DNA of 64,000 nucleotides, taken from the NCBI GenBank assembly GCA_030849835.1, contig JASAOC010002019.1, forward strand, positions 1 to 64,000, in the 5' to 3' direction. A model generated the notes under the pieces. The model saw only the letters and a list, made by a program, of their open reading frames with translations, did not search any database and had not been told where the DNA came from. The DNA is from Herpetomonas samuelpessoai. Its lineage: Eukaryota; Euglenozoa; Kinetoplastea; Trypanosomatida; Trypanosomatidae. Positions 41,914 through 52,217 of the stretch are shown in pieces (the stretch's first letter is position 1; every line of letters begins with the position of its first letter). Made by a program: the position numbers and the translations under genes.

Positions 41914-44900
41914 CTATGCGAACAGGGCATCGAGGTTGATGAACAAATGATCCACGCGTCTGTAAAACGCCTCCGCCGCCACGTTCAAGGGGTCAACAGG
42001 GTCGCTTTCTGCCTTGATGGCAGGCTGCGCAGCCTCTGCCAGTGTGTAGAGGTTGCCATTCATCCCTAGACACCGGCGTGCGCGCGTCCTGTGGGCCTCC
42101 TTGATCGCCAGCGGGCACCCAGGCGCGTGCGGGACGTCGAACAAGGCACGGAAATACGTGAACTGCACTCGGATCGCACGCACCGCAGCAGCGCAGCCGC
42201 CAGACTGGTAAAATTGGCGAAGCAGCGTGTAGCACATTTGCGTGAAGGTGTTGGCGACAAGGGCAACGGGGAGGCTACGGCCGCAACTCGTGCACACGTA
42301 GAGGTCAAACGGCTCCGTGGAGTTTGGGTTGCTCCGCACCACCTCCTGGACGCGCTTGTGCGGGTCAATGGGGCTCTTGCGGAGGCAACGGGCGCAGTGC
42401 ACTTGCAGCGCCACCGCGTTCGGGAAGCATTCGGAGAGGTCGCTGCGTGTGAACATGGTGCAGTGAGAGAAATCGTCAACAAGACCTGCGCCGCCGTTGG
42501 CGTCGTCCTCCTCCACCTTGACGCTCTGGTGATAGGCGATGCCCATGGCCTCGCTAAGGTGCGCGTTGGAGAAGCCTTGGATGTGCTCGCAGAGACGCAT
42601 GACAGGGGGGTAAATCTGCGAGGCAAGGTACCACTCTGCATCCACCTGCAATTCCTTGCTCTCCCGCACCTCATCAACGTGGAATGCCTTCTGCGCGAGC
42701 TTGTCACCGACGCACATCACGTACGGGATGAGGTCCCCCACACGCACCAGCATTTTCCGCTCCTTCATGCGCTGCGCCACCGTCGCGTGAGGAAAAGCGG
42801 TTCCCTTGTACGCCTCAGGCTCCTTGGTCAAGCTCTTGGAAATGACAAAGTCCTCGAGAGTATAGCGATCCCCCGCGCGCACGTGCTCCGCAACGTCGTG
42901 CATGTAATTCATGATGTAGCCCAGAATATCCTCACCGCCATCCGCACTGAGAACGCGATTCAGCACGGCATCACTCACCTTCTTGGATAGCGGGCACCAA
43001 TCACGGCGCACCATGTCCAACCCTTTCACCTCACGCTTCAGGACCTTGCCTTCTTCCTGCCAATCCACCACAGAAATCGCAGCGTACTTCTTCTTTTTCA
43101 GCAGCAGAATCGCTCGGAAGACCCCGTCGATGTCGATCTCAAGGCTCTGGTAGTTTTTGTTCACCTTGGCCTTCAGTTCGAGGCCAAGGTCGCGGACAGC
43201 TTTGATGTCGCTCTTGATGCCTGTCTGAATCATGACGGAGTCCGTGTCGCCGTAGATGACGCGCAGCACAGGGTTGATCTGGGGGATGAGGTCAACGGTG
43301 CTCTGCAGTGCTTGGCGACCTTGCCGTGTGACAAGTTCGGCAAGTGGTTGCGCGTGGAAGCGGGAATGCTCAAAGCCCAGGCAACCGTACATACTGTTTG
43401 CGGTAAGCTTCAGCGCCTTTTGGCGAATCTCTAACAAGGCGAGGTTATTGGGGTCCCTCTCATTCTTCATCAGCCGCTTCACTTCGCGGCGACTGTCGAC
43501 CAGGCCTTTGATGACCTTGGGCAAGATGCACTTGTGTCGGCACGGCGACGGGAGTCCCTGGGCGGCGCAGCTCTGACAAACCAAGTTCTCTGGTGGTGGA
43601 ATTTCAGCGTCGTCGTCTGTAGACCTGTCAACGGTGGTGTAGCAAATGTTGAATTCCTGAATAAGCGATGGGTACAGGGAATTAAAGTCGAGCAGCAGAA
43701 TGTAATCCGAGTACAAACCGCACTTTGGGTCGAGTACCATGCCACCCTGGTATTTGGCTTTGCGCTTCCCTTCCCCAGCCGTCTCGTCATCATCGTCACC
43801 GCGGCCGCGCTTGAAGTCGAAGCCCTTCTTGTCTGGCAAAATGAAGCCAAGGTCATGGAAAGAGTGAAGAAGTAAGAACTCGATTCGCTCTGAGCGGGCG
43901 CCGTAGAGAGTTCGGCTCCAGGTATTGCCCGCAATCGTTGTCAGACGCTTGGTTAAGCGGATCGCATCGAGGTGGTACACCAAGGCAGCCGAGAGAACAG
44001 CACTGTTCGCCACCTGGATCAGTACGTCGAAGATAGACTGGGAAGAGGCTAGGATTTCGGGTGTGAGCGTGCTTGTGCCGGGCTCGAAGGTGCCTTTCCC
44101 TTTGGTGATGCCCTCCAGACGCATCTCCTCCGCAAGCGCACTGAGTTTGTAGTTCACAGACTTGAAGTACTCCCGCGAAAGCAAGTAGGAGTCGGCGACC
44201 AAACGGCCGATGCAGGTCTCCTTTTCCTGGCTCAGAGTGCTCGCCGCACTACCATGCAACCGTGGAAGTCGCTTCAGGTCAAGCCGCCCAAGAGTCGACC
44301 ATCCGGGTACGCTCAACTCGTCAAAGCGCCGCAGCAAAGTATCCAGCGTAAACCCGAGAAAATTGTGTCCCATGACGATGTCTGGATCGATAGAACCGAG
44401 CGTCGCCGCCAGCCAGATAAGGAGTTTCCTTTCATTGGGAAAGCGCGTCACACCAGGAAGTCCACGGCTATTGCAAAAGCTCTCCATATCGTGAGGCAGC
44501 GGCACATTGGGGGCAAGGGGACGAATGCCTGTCAGTAACTCATTCGGGATTGTTCGCACGGAGCCATCGACATTGGTATCCCGGTAAACAGCGATCGAGG
44601 CGGCAAACACCTCGTTGTTGGCACCCTTGACATCAAGCTGTGCGTGGATTTGGATACTTGCCACTGTGAAGGGTGGGGCTGGTCGGGTGGCCTCATCCAC
44701 GCTGACATTCTTGGGGGAGCTGGTGACGAACTCCGCATAGCAGTGTGATACTCGGCTGGCTGCAGGAGTCATGCCAGTGATGTTGAGAAAACACGGGCCT
44801 TTGACCTTCCCCTCCATCAGGAAGAGCTCAAGGAGGGAGGTGGACGCACCCATGACGGCACTGATGTAGCGCATGTCCCCTTTGGCTGAGAAAGGCGGGA

Positions 44901-46074
44901 AGCGAGCCGGGTAACGCAACGTTGCCCAAGTCGTTTTCTCGTGAGGAATCCCCGGCTCCTCAAACGCGTAGTACTTCTCCTCGAACTTGATACGTCGTTG
45001 CTCAATCCCTTGATAGCGGCACATATCATTAATTTCTCCCACAATATCCTCCTCCGACGCCCCACTTTTCGGGAGCAGATGAACGCACCGTTCCATGTTT
45101 TGAACACGCACGCAGCACGAACGGTAGCGCTGCTTCCCATCCTCCTCCAGGAGTACTTTACCGAAGAGAAAAATGGAGCCAGGGTCCACAGAAAGGGTGT
45201 GGGGCTGCTCTTTGGCGTCAAACCAGTAAAACGGGCCTGCGTTGCTACCCGAGAGGTCGCTGGGACGTGCATGTGGTTCAGTTTTTACCACTGATGCGGC
45301 GAGTCGTCCTGCTAGTTCTACCTTTTCCTGCGGTGTGTCCACAGTGAGGTAGCCAGCTCCCTTGTTGGTCGCGTTAGTGTGACTGCGACCGGTGTTGGTA
45401 CGGGATTTTCTGTCGCCCTTTGCGTCCTTATTGGCGTCAGGATACTCGAAGTGATCAGACTCGAACGTGACAACGGTATCCTTGGATCCCACATCCCTCT
45501 CCTCCTCTTCCTCCCTTACCTTGCTAACGGGAGGTGTCACTTCGCTCCGGGCCATTCCCTTGGAAGCCAGTGCGTCCCTTCCTCCCACCGTCAGAATCTC
45601 CAGCAGCCTCGCTGCCGTTGGGGCAGAGTCACCACCTTCTTCCGCGTTGTCACCTTCCTCGTTCGCGTAACTGTCTTCGTCGTCGTCTTCGAGAAAGCGG
45701 CTGAAATCAACGTTGCCCTCTTCGTCTTCTTCGCCGTCCGCCTCACGGGCCTTGCTAAAGATCGTGCTCATATCCTTATCGCTCATCGCCTGGAAAAGTG
45801 TTTTCTGCTTCGGTTTTTGTTCGTTTTGCTTGGCAGAGACAGGGTCCTTTTTGGCTGCTTTCCTCTGGTGCTTTGTCTTCTGTCCAGGCATCTTCGGCAG
45901 CGTCAGGTCACCGTTAGCCGGTATTTCTGTCTCCAGGTCGTCGCACCCTTCAAGGTACTCTTCTTTGAGAGCTTTCCATTCATCCTCGTGGGACCCAGAG
46001 CCGAAGTCAGCAGACGAGCCCTCACCGCCTCCCTGTCGTCGCCCAGAGGTGCGAGAAGACTCCCAGGAGCTCAT
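41914..46074 (-). CDS. POLA1: DNA polymerase alpha catalytic subunit (1386 aa)
   Basis: A B-family polymerase. After an acidic N-terminal tail (DEDSYANEEGDNAEEGG) comes the degenerate exonuclease domain (PDIVMGHNFLGFTLDTLLRR). The polymerase domain has motif A DFNSLYPSLIQEFNI near 795, motif B ALKLTANSMYGCLGF near 888 and motif C YGDTDSVMIQTG near 940. The SLYPSLIQE..ICYTTV form is specific to alpha. It extends the RNA-DNA primer made with primase at replication forks. In the C-terminal domain, one zinc module is visible (CARC ... CTSCG), but the second Cys-rich module expected before FTYFRALFDVPHA appears to be missing. The open frame extends 18 codons further up without ATG. The ATG at 46074 lies 3 nt after a good acceptor and is chosen. 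Confidence 0.95.
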   Translation of the reverse strand: MSSWESSRTSGRRQGGGEGSSADFGSGSHEDEWKALKEEYLEGCDDLETEIPANGDLTLPKMPGQKTKHQRKAAKKDPVSAKQNEQKPKQKTLFQAMSDKDMSTIFSKAREADGEEDEEGNVDFSRFLEDDDEDSYANEEGDNAEEGGDSAPTAARLLEILTVGGRDALASKGMARSEVTPPVSKVREEEEERDVGSKDTVVTFESDHFEYPDANKDAKGDRKSRTNTGRSHTNATNKGAGYLTVDTPQEKVELAGRLAASVVKTEPHARPSDLSGSNAGPFYWFDAKEQPHTLSVDPGSIFLFGKVLLEEDGKQRYRSCCVRVQNMERCVHLLPKSGASEEDIVGEINDMCRYQGIEQRRIKFEEKYYAFEEPGIPHEKTTWATLRYPARFPPFSAKGDMRYISAVMGASTSLLELFLMEGKVKGPCFLNITGMTPAASRVSHCYAEFVTSSPKNVSVDEATRPAPPFTVASIQIHAQLDVKGANNEVFAASIAVYRDTNVDGSVRTIPNELLTGIRPLAPNVPLPHDMESFCNSRGLPGVTRFPNERKLLIWLAATLGSIDPDIVMGHNFLGFTLDTLLRRFDELSVPGWSTLGRLDLKRLPRLHGSAASTLSQEKETCIGRLVADSYLLSREYFKSVNYKLSALAEEMRLEGITKGKGTFEPGTSTLTPEILASSQSIFDVLIQVANSAVLSAALVYHLDAIRLTKRLTTIAGNTWSRTLYGARSERIEFLLLHSFHDLGFILPDKKGFDFKRGRGDDDDETAGEGKRKAKYQGGMVLDPKCGLYSDYILLLDFNSLYPSLIQEFNICYTTVDRSTDDDAEIPPPENLVCQSCAAQGLPSPCRHKCILPKVIKGLVDSRREVKRLMKNERDPNNLALLEIRQKALKLTANSMYGCLGFEHSRFHAQPLAELVTRQGRQALQSTVDLIPQINPVLRVIYGDTDSVMIQTGIKSDIKAVRDLGLELKAKVNKNYQSLEIDIDGVFRAILLLKKKKYAAISVVDWQEEGKVLKREVKGLDMVRRDWCPLSKKVSDAVLNRVLSADGGEDILGYIMNYMHDVAEHVRAGDRYTLEDFVISKSLTKEPEAYKGTAFPHATVAQRMKERKMLVRVGDLIPYVMCVGDKLAQKAFHVDEVRESKELQVDAEWYLASQIYPPVMRLCEHIQGFSNAHLSEAMGIAYHQSVKVEEDDANGGAGLVDDFSHCTMFTRSDLSECFPNAVALQVHCARCLRKSPIDPHKRVQEVVRSNPNSTEPFDLYVCTSCGRSLPVALVANTFTQMCYTLLRQFYQSGGCAAAVRAIRVQFTYFRALFDVPHAPGCPLAIKEAHRTRARRCLGMNGNLYTLAEAAQPAIKAESDPVDPLNVAAEAFYRRVDHLFINLDALFA

Positions 46075-47073
46075 TGCTGTCGTGTACGCCAAGAGGAAAA
46101 ATAAGAGCTTAAGCGGAAACACGGGCAAATAGCTTCCAAGACGTTCAAATGAAAAAGAGAATAGTCAACAGGCGGAAGACCGCCAAAAGTCACACACCAA
46201 CAGGAAGATCACTTCAGCAAAGGGAGATCTCTTTTCGGCTGTATGGGAAAGTCTTCTATGTAAATGGAGAAACAAGGAAAATAACAACAACAGAAAACTG
46301 ATGAAACGCACTTGAGCCTTCTTCAACACAGCGTTAACTAGTAACCACACGAAAATCGGGAAAAGGAGATTCAGAAGTGAGCAGAACACATACCAGGAAA
46401 GCACTGCCTCCTCCGTCTGGGTAAGTGAAGACAAAGCCCCCGTGCTTCGGAAACCAAGGGTGTTGCACATCTGCATAAGAACGATGGTGGAGCGACGGGT
46501 TCGCTGGCGTTTCTGCATAGCCCCCAGCTTATGAGCGTTGGTGTGGGTCAGCTTGTCAAGAAAAGCCCGCCGCAGGTGGTACATAACACTATCACAAAGC
46601 TCGGTCTTGGGGCCCTGCCACACACATTTTCTGAACCAGTGAGCCTCTTGGGGGCATCAGTGTTAGGAGATAACACCTGCACCGTTACCTTCAGTGGACA
46701 TTGATACCTTCTCTCATCGTTTTGCTCAAAACATCGGTGTCAGAAAGGGAAGTTAGCCCATAAAGTGCAGCGGCAAAAACACGGTGCATGAAATAGGAGA
46801 GAGTAGATAAGAAGGAGAAAGCCCATCGTTGGAGAAAAAGAAAAGGGATGTGAGGAGCGGAGCCCACCTCGTGCACATAGTCGAAAAGGGTGAGGTCGCA
46901 AGTAGTCAGTTTTCCGATAAAACAGAAGAGAAACTAACGAACATTCGTGAAATAGAGAAAGGAATAATAGGAAAGGCCCATGGCATCCGCCTGCTGAGCG
47001 GAGAGGGAAGTTGTAAAAGGGAGGCCATTTGGTCAGAGGCTGTGCTGCGTTTGGACGAAGTGCATCGTCGTAC
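46075..47073. other. Intergenic region between ERO1 and DNA polymerase alpha
   Basis: About 1 kb, the usual size here. An open frame at 46165-46584 encodes Leu/Phe-rich segments but is probably a by-product of pyrimidine-rich sequence (see rejected items). I see no RNA gene. Confidence 0.6.
46077..46110 (-). promoter_or_regulatory. Trans-splice acceptor candidate for DNA polymerase alpha
   Basis: The minus strand carries CTCTTATTTTTCCTCTTGG and then the first AG (GACAG) at 46078-46077, leaving only 2 nt before the ATG at 46074. This supports the shorter protein. Confidence 0.5.
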
Positions 47074-48423
47074 CTAACCGTGTGTCGCCCTTTCCACAGC
47101 GACATCGTGTGGAATGGAGGCGCAGTGCTCGTGCAGGCGTTTGACATTGCGAACAGAGAAAGCCAACTGACGGGCAAGATTGATGAGCGTAACTTTTTCG
47201 GAACGATCCAGCGTGGGGGATGTGGGGTTGAGATCCATGTTGACCTTGAGAGCAGTAGCCATGCCCTTGGTCTCCAGTTTGCCCCAGATACGACACTTTT
47301 CGCATGGCACACAGTCCATGAGTAACGTAACGTTTGTCATCATGCGATTCATCTCTGGGATCAGCGCGCGGCCCTTTGGCGACTCCAGGAACTTGGTCTC
47401 ATCAAACGTTTTGACACACAGAAGCTTCGAACTGAAGAGTTCCACTATGCTTTTCTTGAGGGCTGCGTCCTCAGGTGTTTCAACGCCGTTCTCACCAGAG
47501 TTAAAGGTGTCCAGTTCATCCACGAACTGTCCCTTCGCTTTCGTCAGTGCCCTGAGAACGAACTCGTACAGGATGTAGAGGTTATCAATGAACTGTGCGT
47601 TCGGAGCGACACGCTTCTCGTACATGTCACAGTTGGGGTAGAATGAGATGTTCGGGTTGTTGTAGATGCCTGCTGTGTGCTGTGGAGACTGCAGCTCTGG
47701 ATCCTTGCGGAAGTTTGTGCAGACGTGCATGTTGATAGACATGTGGAGACCGCTTAAAAGAGTTTTGAGGACGTCGACTTCCTGGCACTTGTCCTCTCCT
47801 GTAGATAAGCAGTTTTCGCTGTAAATGGCCTGCCACACACGGATAGCCATGGGACCAGAGAATCCGGTGTTGCCTTCGGGATTGGCCACTAGGTCAACGT
47901 ATTCCGCCCCATCTTCGGCGGATCCCCAGATACCCCATTCGTCAACGTTCTTTGGGTGAGGAACTGACTGGAAAATGTGGGAGTCTGGTGTATGCACGTT
48001 GCTCATGTCCTCCTTTGAACGCAAAGCAAGAGGGATAGATTCCTCCGTGCATTTGCCCACAGAACATGCGTCGTCCTCACTGGTGCAAAGGAGCGACACA
48101 GCCCAGAAAGGACAGTCTTTCTCGCTATTCACTTTGAAGTAGCGAAAGTACGGATGTGCAGTGATATCGTTAAGAGAGGAGAGCAGCTCTTGCGTATTTT
48201 CATCAACATCCTGTGCGGAGCAGCAGCAAAAGCCGTACTCAAGAGTGGCACCGTTTTCCGCTTTCTGTGGTGGTGGGCTCACTACGGTGGTGACACGCTC
48301 GCCCCTACTTGGAGCTGCCTTTGTGCCATGCACGCTCGCGACGTCCGTGCTGGTGAGTTGGGCAGCCAAGACAAGAACTGCTAAGGCACCAGCAGTCAGC
48401 AGGATCGTTTGAACACCAGGCAT
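47074..48423 (-). CDS. ERO1: ERO1-like thiol oxidase of the endoplasmic reticulum (449 aa)
   Basis: An N-terminal hydrophobic segment (residues 6-23) is a signal peptide or anchor. YFRYFKVNSEKDCPFW and then ACSVGKC near 117-122 hold the outer shuttle Cys pair (C-x4-C). WQAIYSENCL and NISFYPNCDMYEKRVAPNAQ match the FAD-binding helices. CVPCEKCRIWGKLETKGMAT near 370-389 carries the CxxCxxC active site with the conserved Trp. ERO1 re-oxidises protein disulfide isomerase, passes electrons to FAD and then oxygen, and so drives disulfide formation in the ER. Length fits the family. The adjacent pair at YGFCCCSAQD is a run of three Cys, slightly unusual. It is the first gene of the minus-strand unit, next to the strand-switch region. 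Confidence 0.93.
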   Translation of the reverse strand: MPGVQTILLTAGALAVLVLAAQLTSTDVASVHGTKAAPSRGERVTTVVSPPPQKAENGATLEYGFCCCSAQDVDENTQELLSSLNDITAHPYFRYFKVNSEKDCPFWAVSLLCTSEDDACSVGKCTEESIPLALRSKEDMSNVHTPDSHIFQSVPHPKNVDEWGIWGSAEDGAEYVDLVANPEGNTGFSGPMAIRVWQAIYSENCLSTGEDKCQEVDVLKTLLSGLHMSINMHVCTNFRKDPELQSPQHTAGIYNNPNISFYPNCDMYEKRVAPNAQFIDNLYILYEFVLRALTKAKGQFVDELDTFNSGENGVETPEDAALKKSIVELFSSKLLCVKTFDETKFLESPKGRALIPEMNRMMTNVTLLMDCVPCEKCRIWGKLETKGMATALKVNMDLNPTSPTLDRSEKVTLINLARQLAFSVRNVKRLHEHCASIPHDVAVERATHG

Positions 48424-51020
48424 GGTGTGGTTGTGTTAGCCAAAACTTAGGTGTGTTTGAGTAAATCGAGAAAAGTGTGGATATATCGAAGACTGTTTGT
48501 TCCGCAGAGGTTAAGTGTGAGGTGGAATAGTGGCGCGTAAGAAGGTTTCTTGTAACTTTTGTGTCCTTCAACAAAGTCTTGGTGCTAGCGGGAGAATGAG
48601 AGGATGTGCGTTGAAAGCAAGAGGTACAGTCGTCAAACGGTTCTTGGCCTCGGCGGTGCTTACTTAGGCGGGCAGGCAGCCCGCTCTCCATCTGAGGCCC
48701 TTTCACCGAGAAGTTTGCCTGGTCGGTTAAAGGTTTCGTCACTTACCTGTCACTTTGTCGCTTGCTAGCTTCGCACCGTGTTGGTTTCCGACATGTCAAC
48801 TTATCTTCTCACATACACGCGTAGGAGCACCTGGTGAGAAAAGGGGGAAGGGTCACGGAAACACCACGTCGCCAGTGAGAACCCCCGCCCCCGGTAGCCG
48901 CCCTTGCTGCCCAGGTCATTGTGGGGTGGTGTGGCTGGCGGGGGGGGGAGAAGGAAGAAATATGTGTGCCCTTCCATTCGCGCCACCAGCCCCACCCCCG
49001 CCCAGACACGCAGACACGACCCCCTCGAAGGCCAACGGAAACCAAACAAACATACCACAAGCCCGCTGACGGTGCTAAGCCAGAAGTCGACAGTCTCCGT
49101 AAGAGGAAAAGAACCGCGCGCTGCTGACGAAGTGCGGCACGCCAGGTGGACCTCCGTCAGAGCAATCACCGACCACCAAACTCTTCAACAACGCAGGTTG
49201 GTGCAGGCAACGACGTCCTTTCCTTTTACCCATCCTTTCCTTTTCGTAACAGATTTTCGCGTGCCACTTGGCAGGTCGACAGCGCTAGGTGTTCCCGTAG
49301 GCCCCAGATCCTATCTACCCAACATGGGGACCTCTCTTCCCCTTCTTTGGCTTTCGGCGGGGCCAACACAGCAGGTGGAATCGGTCTTTTTCTCCGCAGT
49401 CAAGGAATCCCAAAGAGCGGGAGTTTTCAGGACCGCTTGCGTTTCCTTTCCAGAAAGGCCCTTGTCACAATGGAGGACTGAAATTGCGTTTGGCGCTCTG
49501 TTCTCCCCTGGTTGTGGTAGCGGAAGGTGGCGCTTTTCGTTGACGATAAACACAACACTCTGAACTTACTGTGTTAGGGTGACCCTGTGACGCACCCCCT
49601 CCGCCTCGCACCGATAATGGAAGCGACTAACGCCACTCCGCCTTCACATCTACAAACAAATGCACGGTGTTTTCCGAGCTGCCCTTTTGTGTAGTTCTGC
49701 AGCGTGACTTGGAGAGGTTATGGCGTCGCCCTTGCACCCGCTTGGAGGCCAACCCCACACCGCATGGCTGCTCCCGTCAACGGGAGCGCGCTGCGTCCCC
49801 TCTGTTGCGTTCCAACTGGCAGCGAGAGCTTCCTCACCATAATGGCAAGCTCCCCCGAGCGCAATGATATGGGGATGCATCCCCCATCCCGCGGAAGCGA
49901 TGAAGAGCTCGGGGTGAACGAAGCCAGGAGGTCAAACGCCTGCTTCCCTTCCGCTAGCACGCTTGCTTTTTGCAACGCTGCATCCCTTTCATCCTTGTGG
50001 TTATGATGTGACGAAAAAGCATGCGAGGTAGCTGCGTACGGTGCTCGACATTCCTTTAGGGCCTGGATTCCTCAGCTGTTTTGTACAGGTAGCGTGGTTC
50101 AGAGAATCCAACTGCTGACTACACCCTCTTTCCCGCGCAATGAGCGCGCCTGTGAGACCGGCGCGCGAGTTGCCCCTTCACGGTGGAAGCAAGAGGCGTG
50201 GGGACTGAAAACGCGCGAGGATGCACCGCCACACTTCGGTCAGCACACTTGTTGCGACAACTCTGCCCCAGAGGCGTTTGACCAGCACCGTTCTTGTGTG
50301 TGCGTCTTTGAAAGGGAGCGGCGAACTGGTTCCGGCGTGTGTCCCGCGCTGCTTTGGTGGCGGGCTCCGCCCAGCTGCTTGGGGGGATTGCTGGGGCCGG
50401 CGGGGCATAGCGAAGCGAGCAACTTCCGGAGAACTGGCTCGTCCGTTGGGCAAGGGAAGCAGGGTGGCGTCAGGAGGAAGGGAGGGGAACCAAATCAACG
50501 AAGCCAATGTCACAAGCTCACGGTGTTCCTCGGCGATACGTTTTTGTTGATGCCCCGCCGCCCCGTCGAACGACCCTCACCCCCCACGCCAGTTGCACTC
50601 CGCGCCTCCCCCTTCCCCCAACTTCGGCCCAGCTTTGATCGTATTTCTTTCCTTGATGTAGGATTCCTGCCGCAACGGCGCACCTCCCCCCCCCTCCCTC
50701 CCCGCACGACCTATCCCCTCCAAAAGTGAAAAAGAGCGGGGTTCTTCGCAGAAAAGGGGTGATCTCAGCTGTTCCTGCTTCACACTCCGCACAACCCACC
50801 TGTTACGGGAACGCGACGAAATGTCTTCACCTACCAATCATATGTCTCGCTTTTTCGTTCCTTGAATAACCAACAGTCCGAAATAACGACAACGGATCTG
50901 AAAAAGAGAAAAAAAAGCAGCGCGAGATTGCCCTGCAAACTCTTGAAAAGCATAAAGTTCATCGTAGTACGGGAAGCATCTCCTTTCGGCTTGGTTTTTG
51001 CGTTCCTCTGGGAAACGCAC

Positions 51021-51377
51021 ATGACGTTCAAACATTATTTTAGTGCTGCCGCCAGACGTGCACCGCTGAAGCACAAAGGCCGGTCTGACGGACGCATGGT
51101 AGGTGCCAACTTCGAAAAATTTGTTCGGAAACCTTTTCGCGAACGGACGATGCAAAACGCTTTGTCAAACCGCAGACCGCATGGAAAGTATGACGCCTTT
51201 GACCACCGAGCTATGGAAACCAATGTGCGCAGAAGAAATTGGGAAAGACTTCCTGCGGTGCAGATGAAGAAGCAACTCGCCATGGACAGGAGGTACAACC
51301 AAATTGGAAGCACAAGTACATCAGCTTCACGAAGGCAGCTGACTCCGTCAAAAAAAGGCCCCCAACGAATTAGCTGA
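51021..51377 (+). CDS. Possible small basic protein (118 aa), doubtful
   Basis: This is an open frame in the strand-switch region whose product looks more protein-like than its rivals. It has a basic, mixed sequence with NFEKFVRKPFRERTMQNALS and YDAFDHRAMETNVRRRNWER, and no long homopolymeric segments. A pyrimidine stretch ending in AG at 50875-50876 lies upstream, so the ATG at 51021 is preferred over one at 50862, which precedes the AG. A basic N-terminus (MTFKHYFSAAARRAPLKHKG) could be a mitochondrial presequence. I do not recognise the family, and the region is otherwise non-coding, so it may be chance. Confidence 0.35.
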   Translation: MTFKHYFSAAARRAPLKHKGRSDGRMVGANFEKFVRKPFRERTMQNALSNRRPHGKYDAFDHRAMETNVRRRNWERLPAVQMKKQLAMDRRYNQIGSTSTSASRRQLTPSKKGPQRIS

Positions 51378-52020
51378 TGCAGTCCAACACAAGAACGAAC
51401 CCCGTTCTCTCCGTGTTTGTCTGATGCGTTCCGAAATCACATGAGTTACAATTTTCTTGTCTTGCTTTGAACAGTTTGTCACAGATATATACTGAGCACA
51501 CCTTCGGCGCGTTACCTAAGTGCCAACGAACAAAGAATTTCCCAAGATCAGTCATTGTACGCTGCCGAAACACAGACATGTGGTAGCGAGGAGAACCACA
51601 ACTACCCAGCGATGAAAGGTGTTCGAAGAGGTGGAAAATAGTCAGACTACGTGTAGATGCCAAGTGATGCCGACACTCTGTTTCATCTACTTTTGCGCTC
51701 TTTCACCCCCACACAACTTTTCGCTTCCTTAAAAATATAACATCTTTTTTTTTTCCAAATTGGTACGATTGGGAACGGCAAATTCTCGACATAAATTCCA
51801 AAAGACGTCTTGTCCCCAATACTGTCAGTGGTTACTTGGCTTATAGAACTTACTCCATAGATATCACAGTGCCTCGTTTGCTTTCTTTATGATCGGTATT
51901 CCCTTGTGGACCTTCTGATTTTAATCCAATTTACAGCAACACAGCGTGGTAGACCTGTTTGTCGTCGGAAAACCACCTAGCTGTGTCGCACATAGATACC
52001 ACCAGTCTCCTTCTTTCTCA

Positions 52021-52040
52021 CCTTTTTTTTCCCCCGTTAG
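52021..52040 (+). promoter_or_regulatory. Trans-splice acceptor candidate for the Timeless-like gene
   Basis: CC, eight T, CCCCC, then GTTAG, with the AG at 52039-52040. It would give a 5' UTR of about 177 nt and is the first good acceptor of the plus-strand unit. Confidence 0.6.
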
Positions 52041-52217
52041 GCGCCCTTAGTCCACGTGTTCCCGCGTCCTCTCCTTATTTTTAAATCGATACCGGAAGAC
52101 TGCGTGCGTGTTTCACCGGCTATTAGCGCGTCTTCTGGCTTCTGGCTTTTGCACCTTTGTCGACAACAGCTTTATAAAAGGTAAACACCTCTACACAGTC
52201 ATTGTCGCTCGTAATAA

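Larger units (their letters stand above)
48424..52217. other. Divergent strand-switch region (probable transcription start zone)
   Basis: Genes on its left are on the minus strand and genes on its right on the plus strand, so RNA polymerase II units should start here in both directions, as is known for divergent switch regions in trypanosomatids. The 3.8 kb has a G run at 48942-48950, pyrimidine-rich C tracts near 50686-50705 (plus strand), and an AT-rich right end from about 51700 with T runs. Several short open frames look random. One, at 51021-51377, is kept as doubtful. I found no tRNA-like box B sequence by eye. Such regions may also hold replication origins. Confidence 0.85.

Noticed and set aside
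45379-46104. Plus-strand open frame of 241 codons
   Set aside because: It lies antisense inside the well-supported polymerase alpha gene and has the biased composition of a shadow frame.
46165-46584. Open frame for a 139-residue protein with two hydrophobic segments between polymerase alpha and ERO1
   Set aside because: It would leave only 90 bp to the polymerase alpha start, too little for the processing signals of both genes. Its Leu/Phe-rich parts are what pyrimidine tracts encode on this strand.
48904-49563. Plus-strand open frame of 219 codons in the strand-switch region
   Set aside because: It begins in the G run and has random-looking composition; opposite-strand frames of similar size overlap it.
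50094-50729. Plus-strand open frame of 211 codons in the strand-switch region
   Set aside because: Product is Pro/Arg-rich with no structure, and it ends in a C-rich tract. It looks like chance openness in GC-rich DNA.
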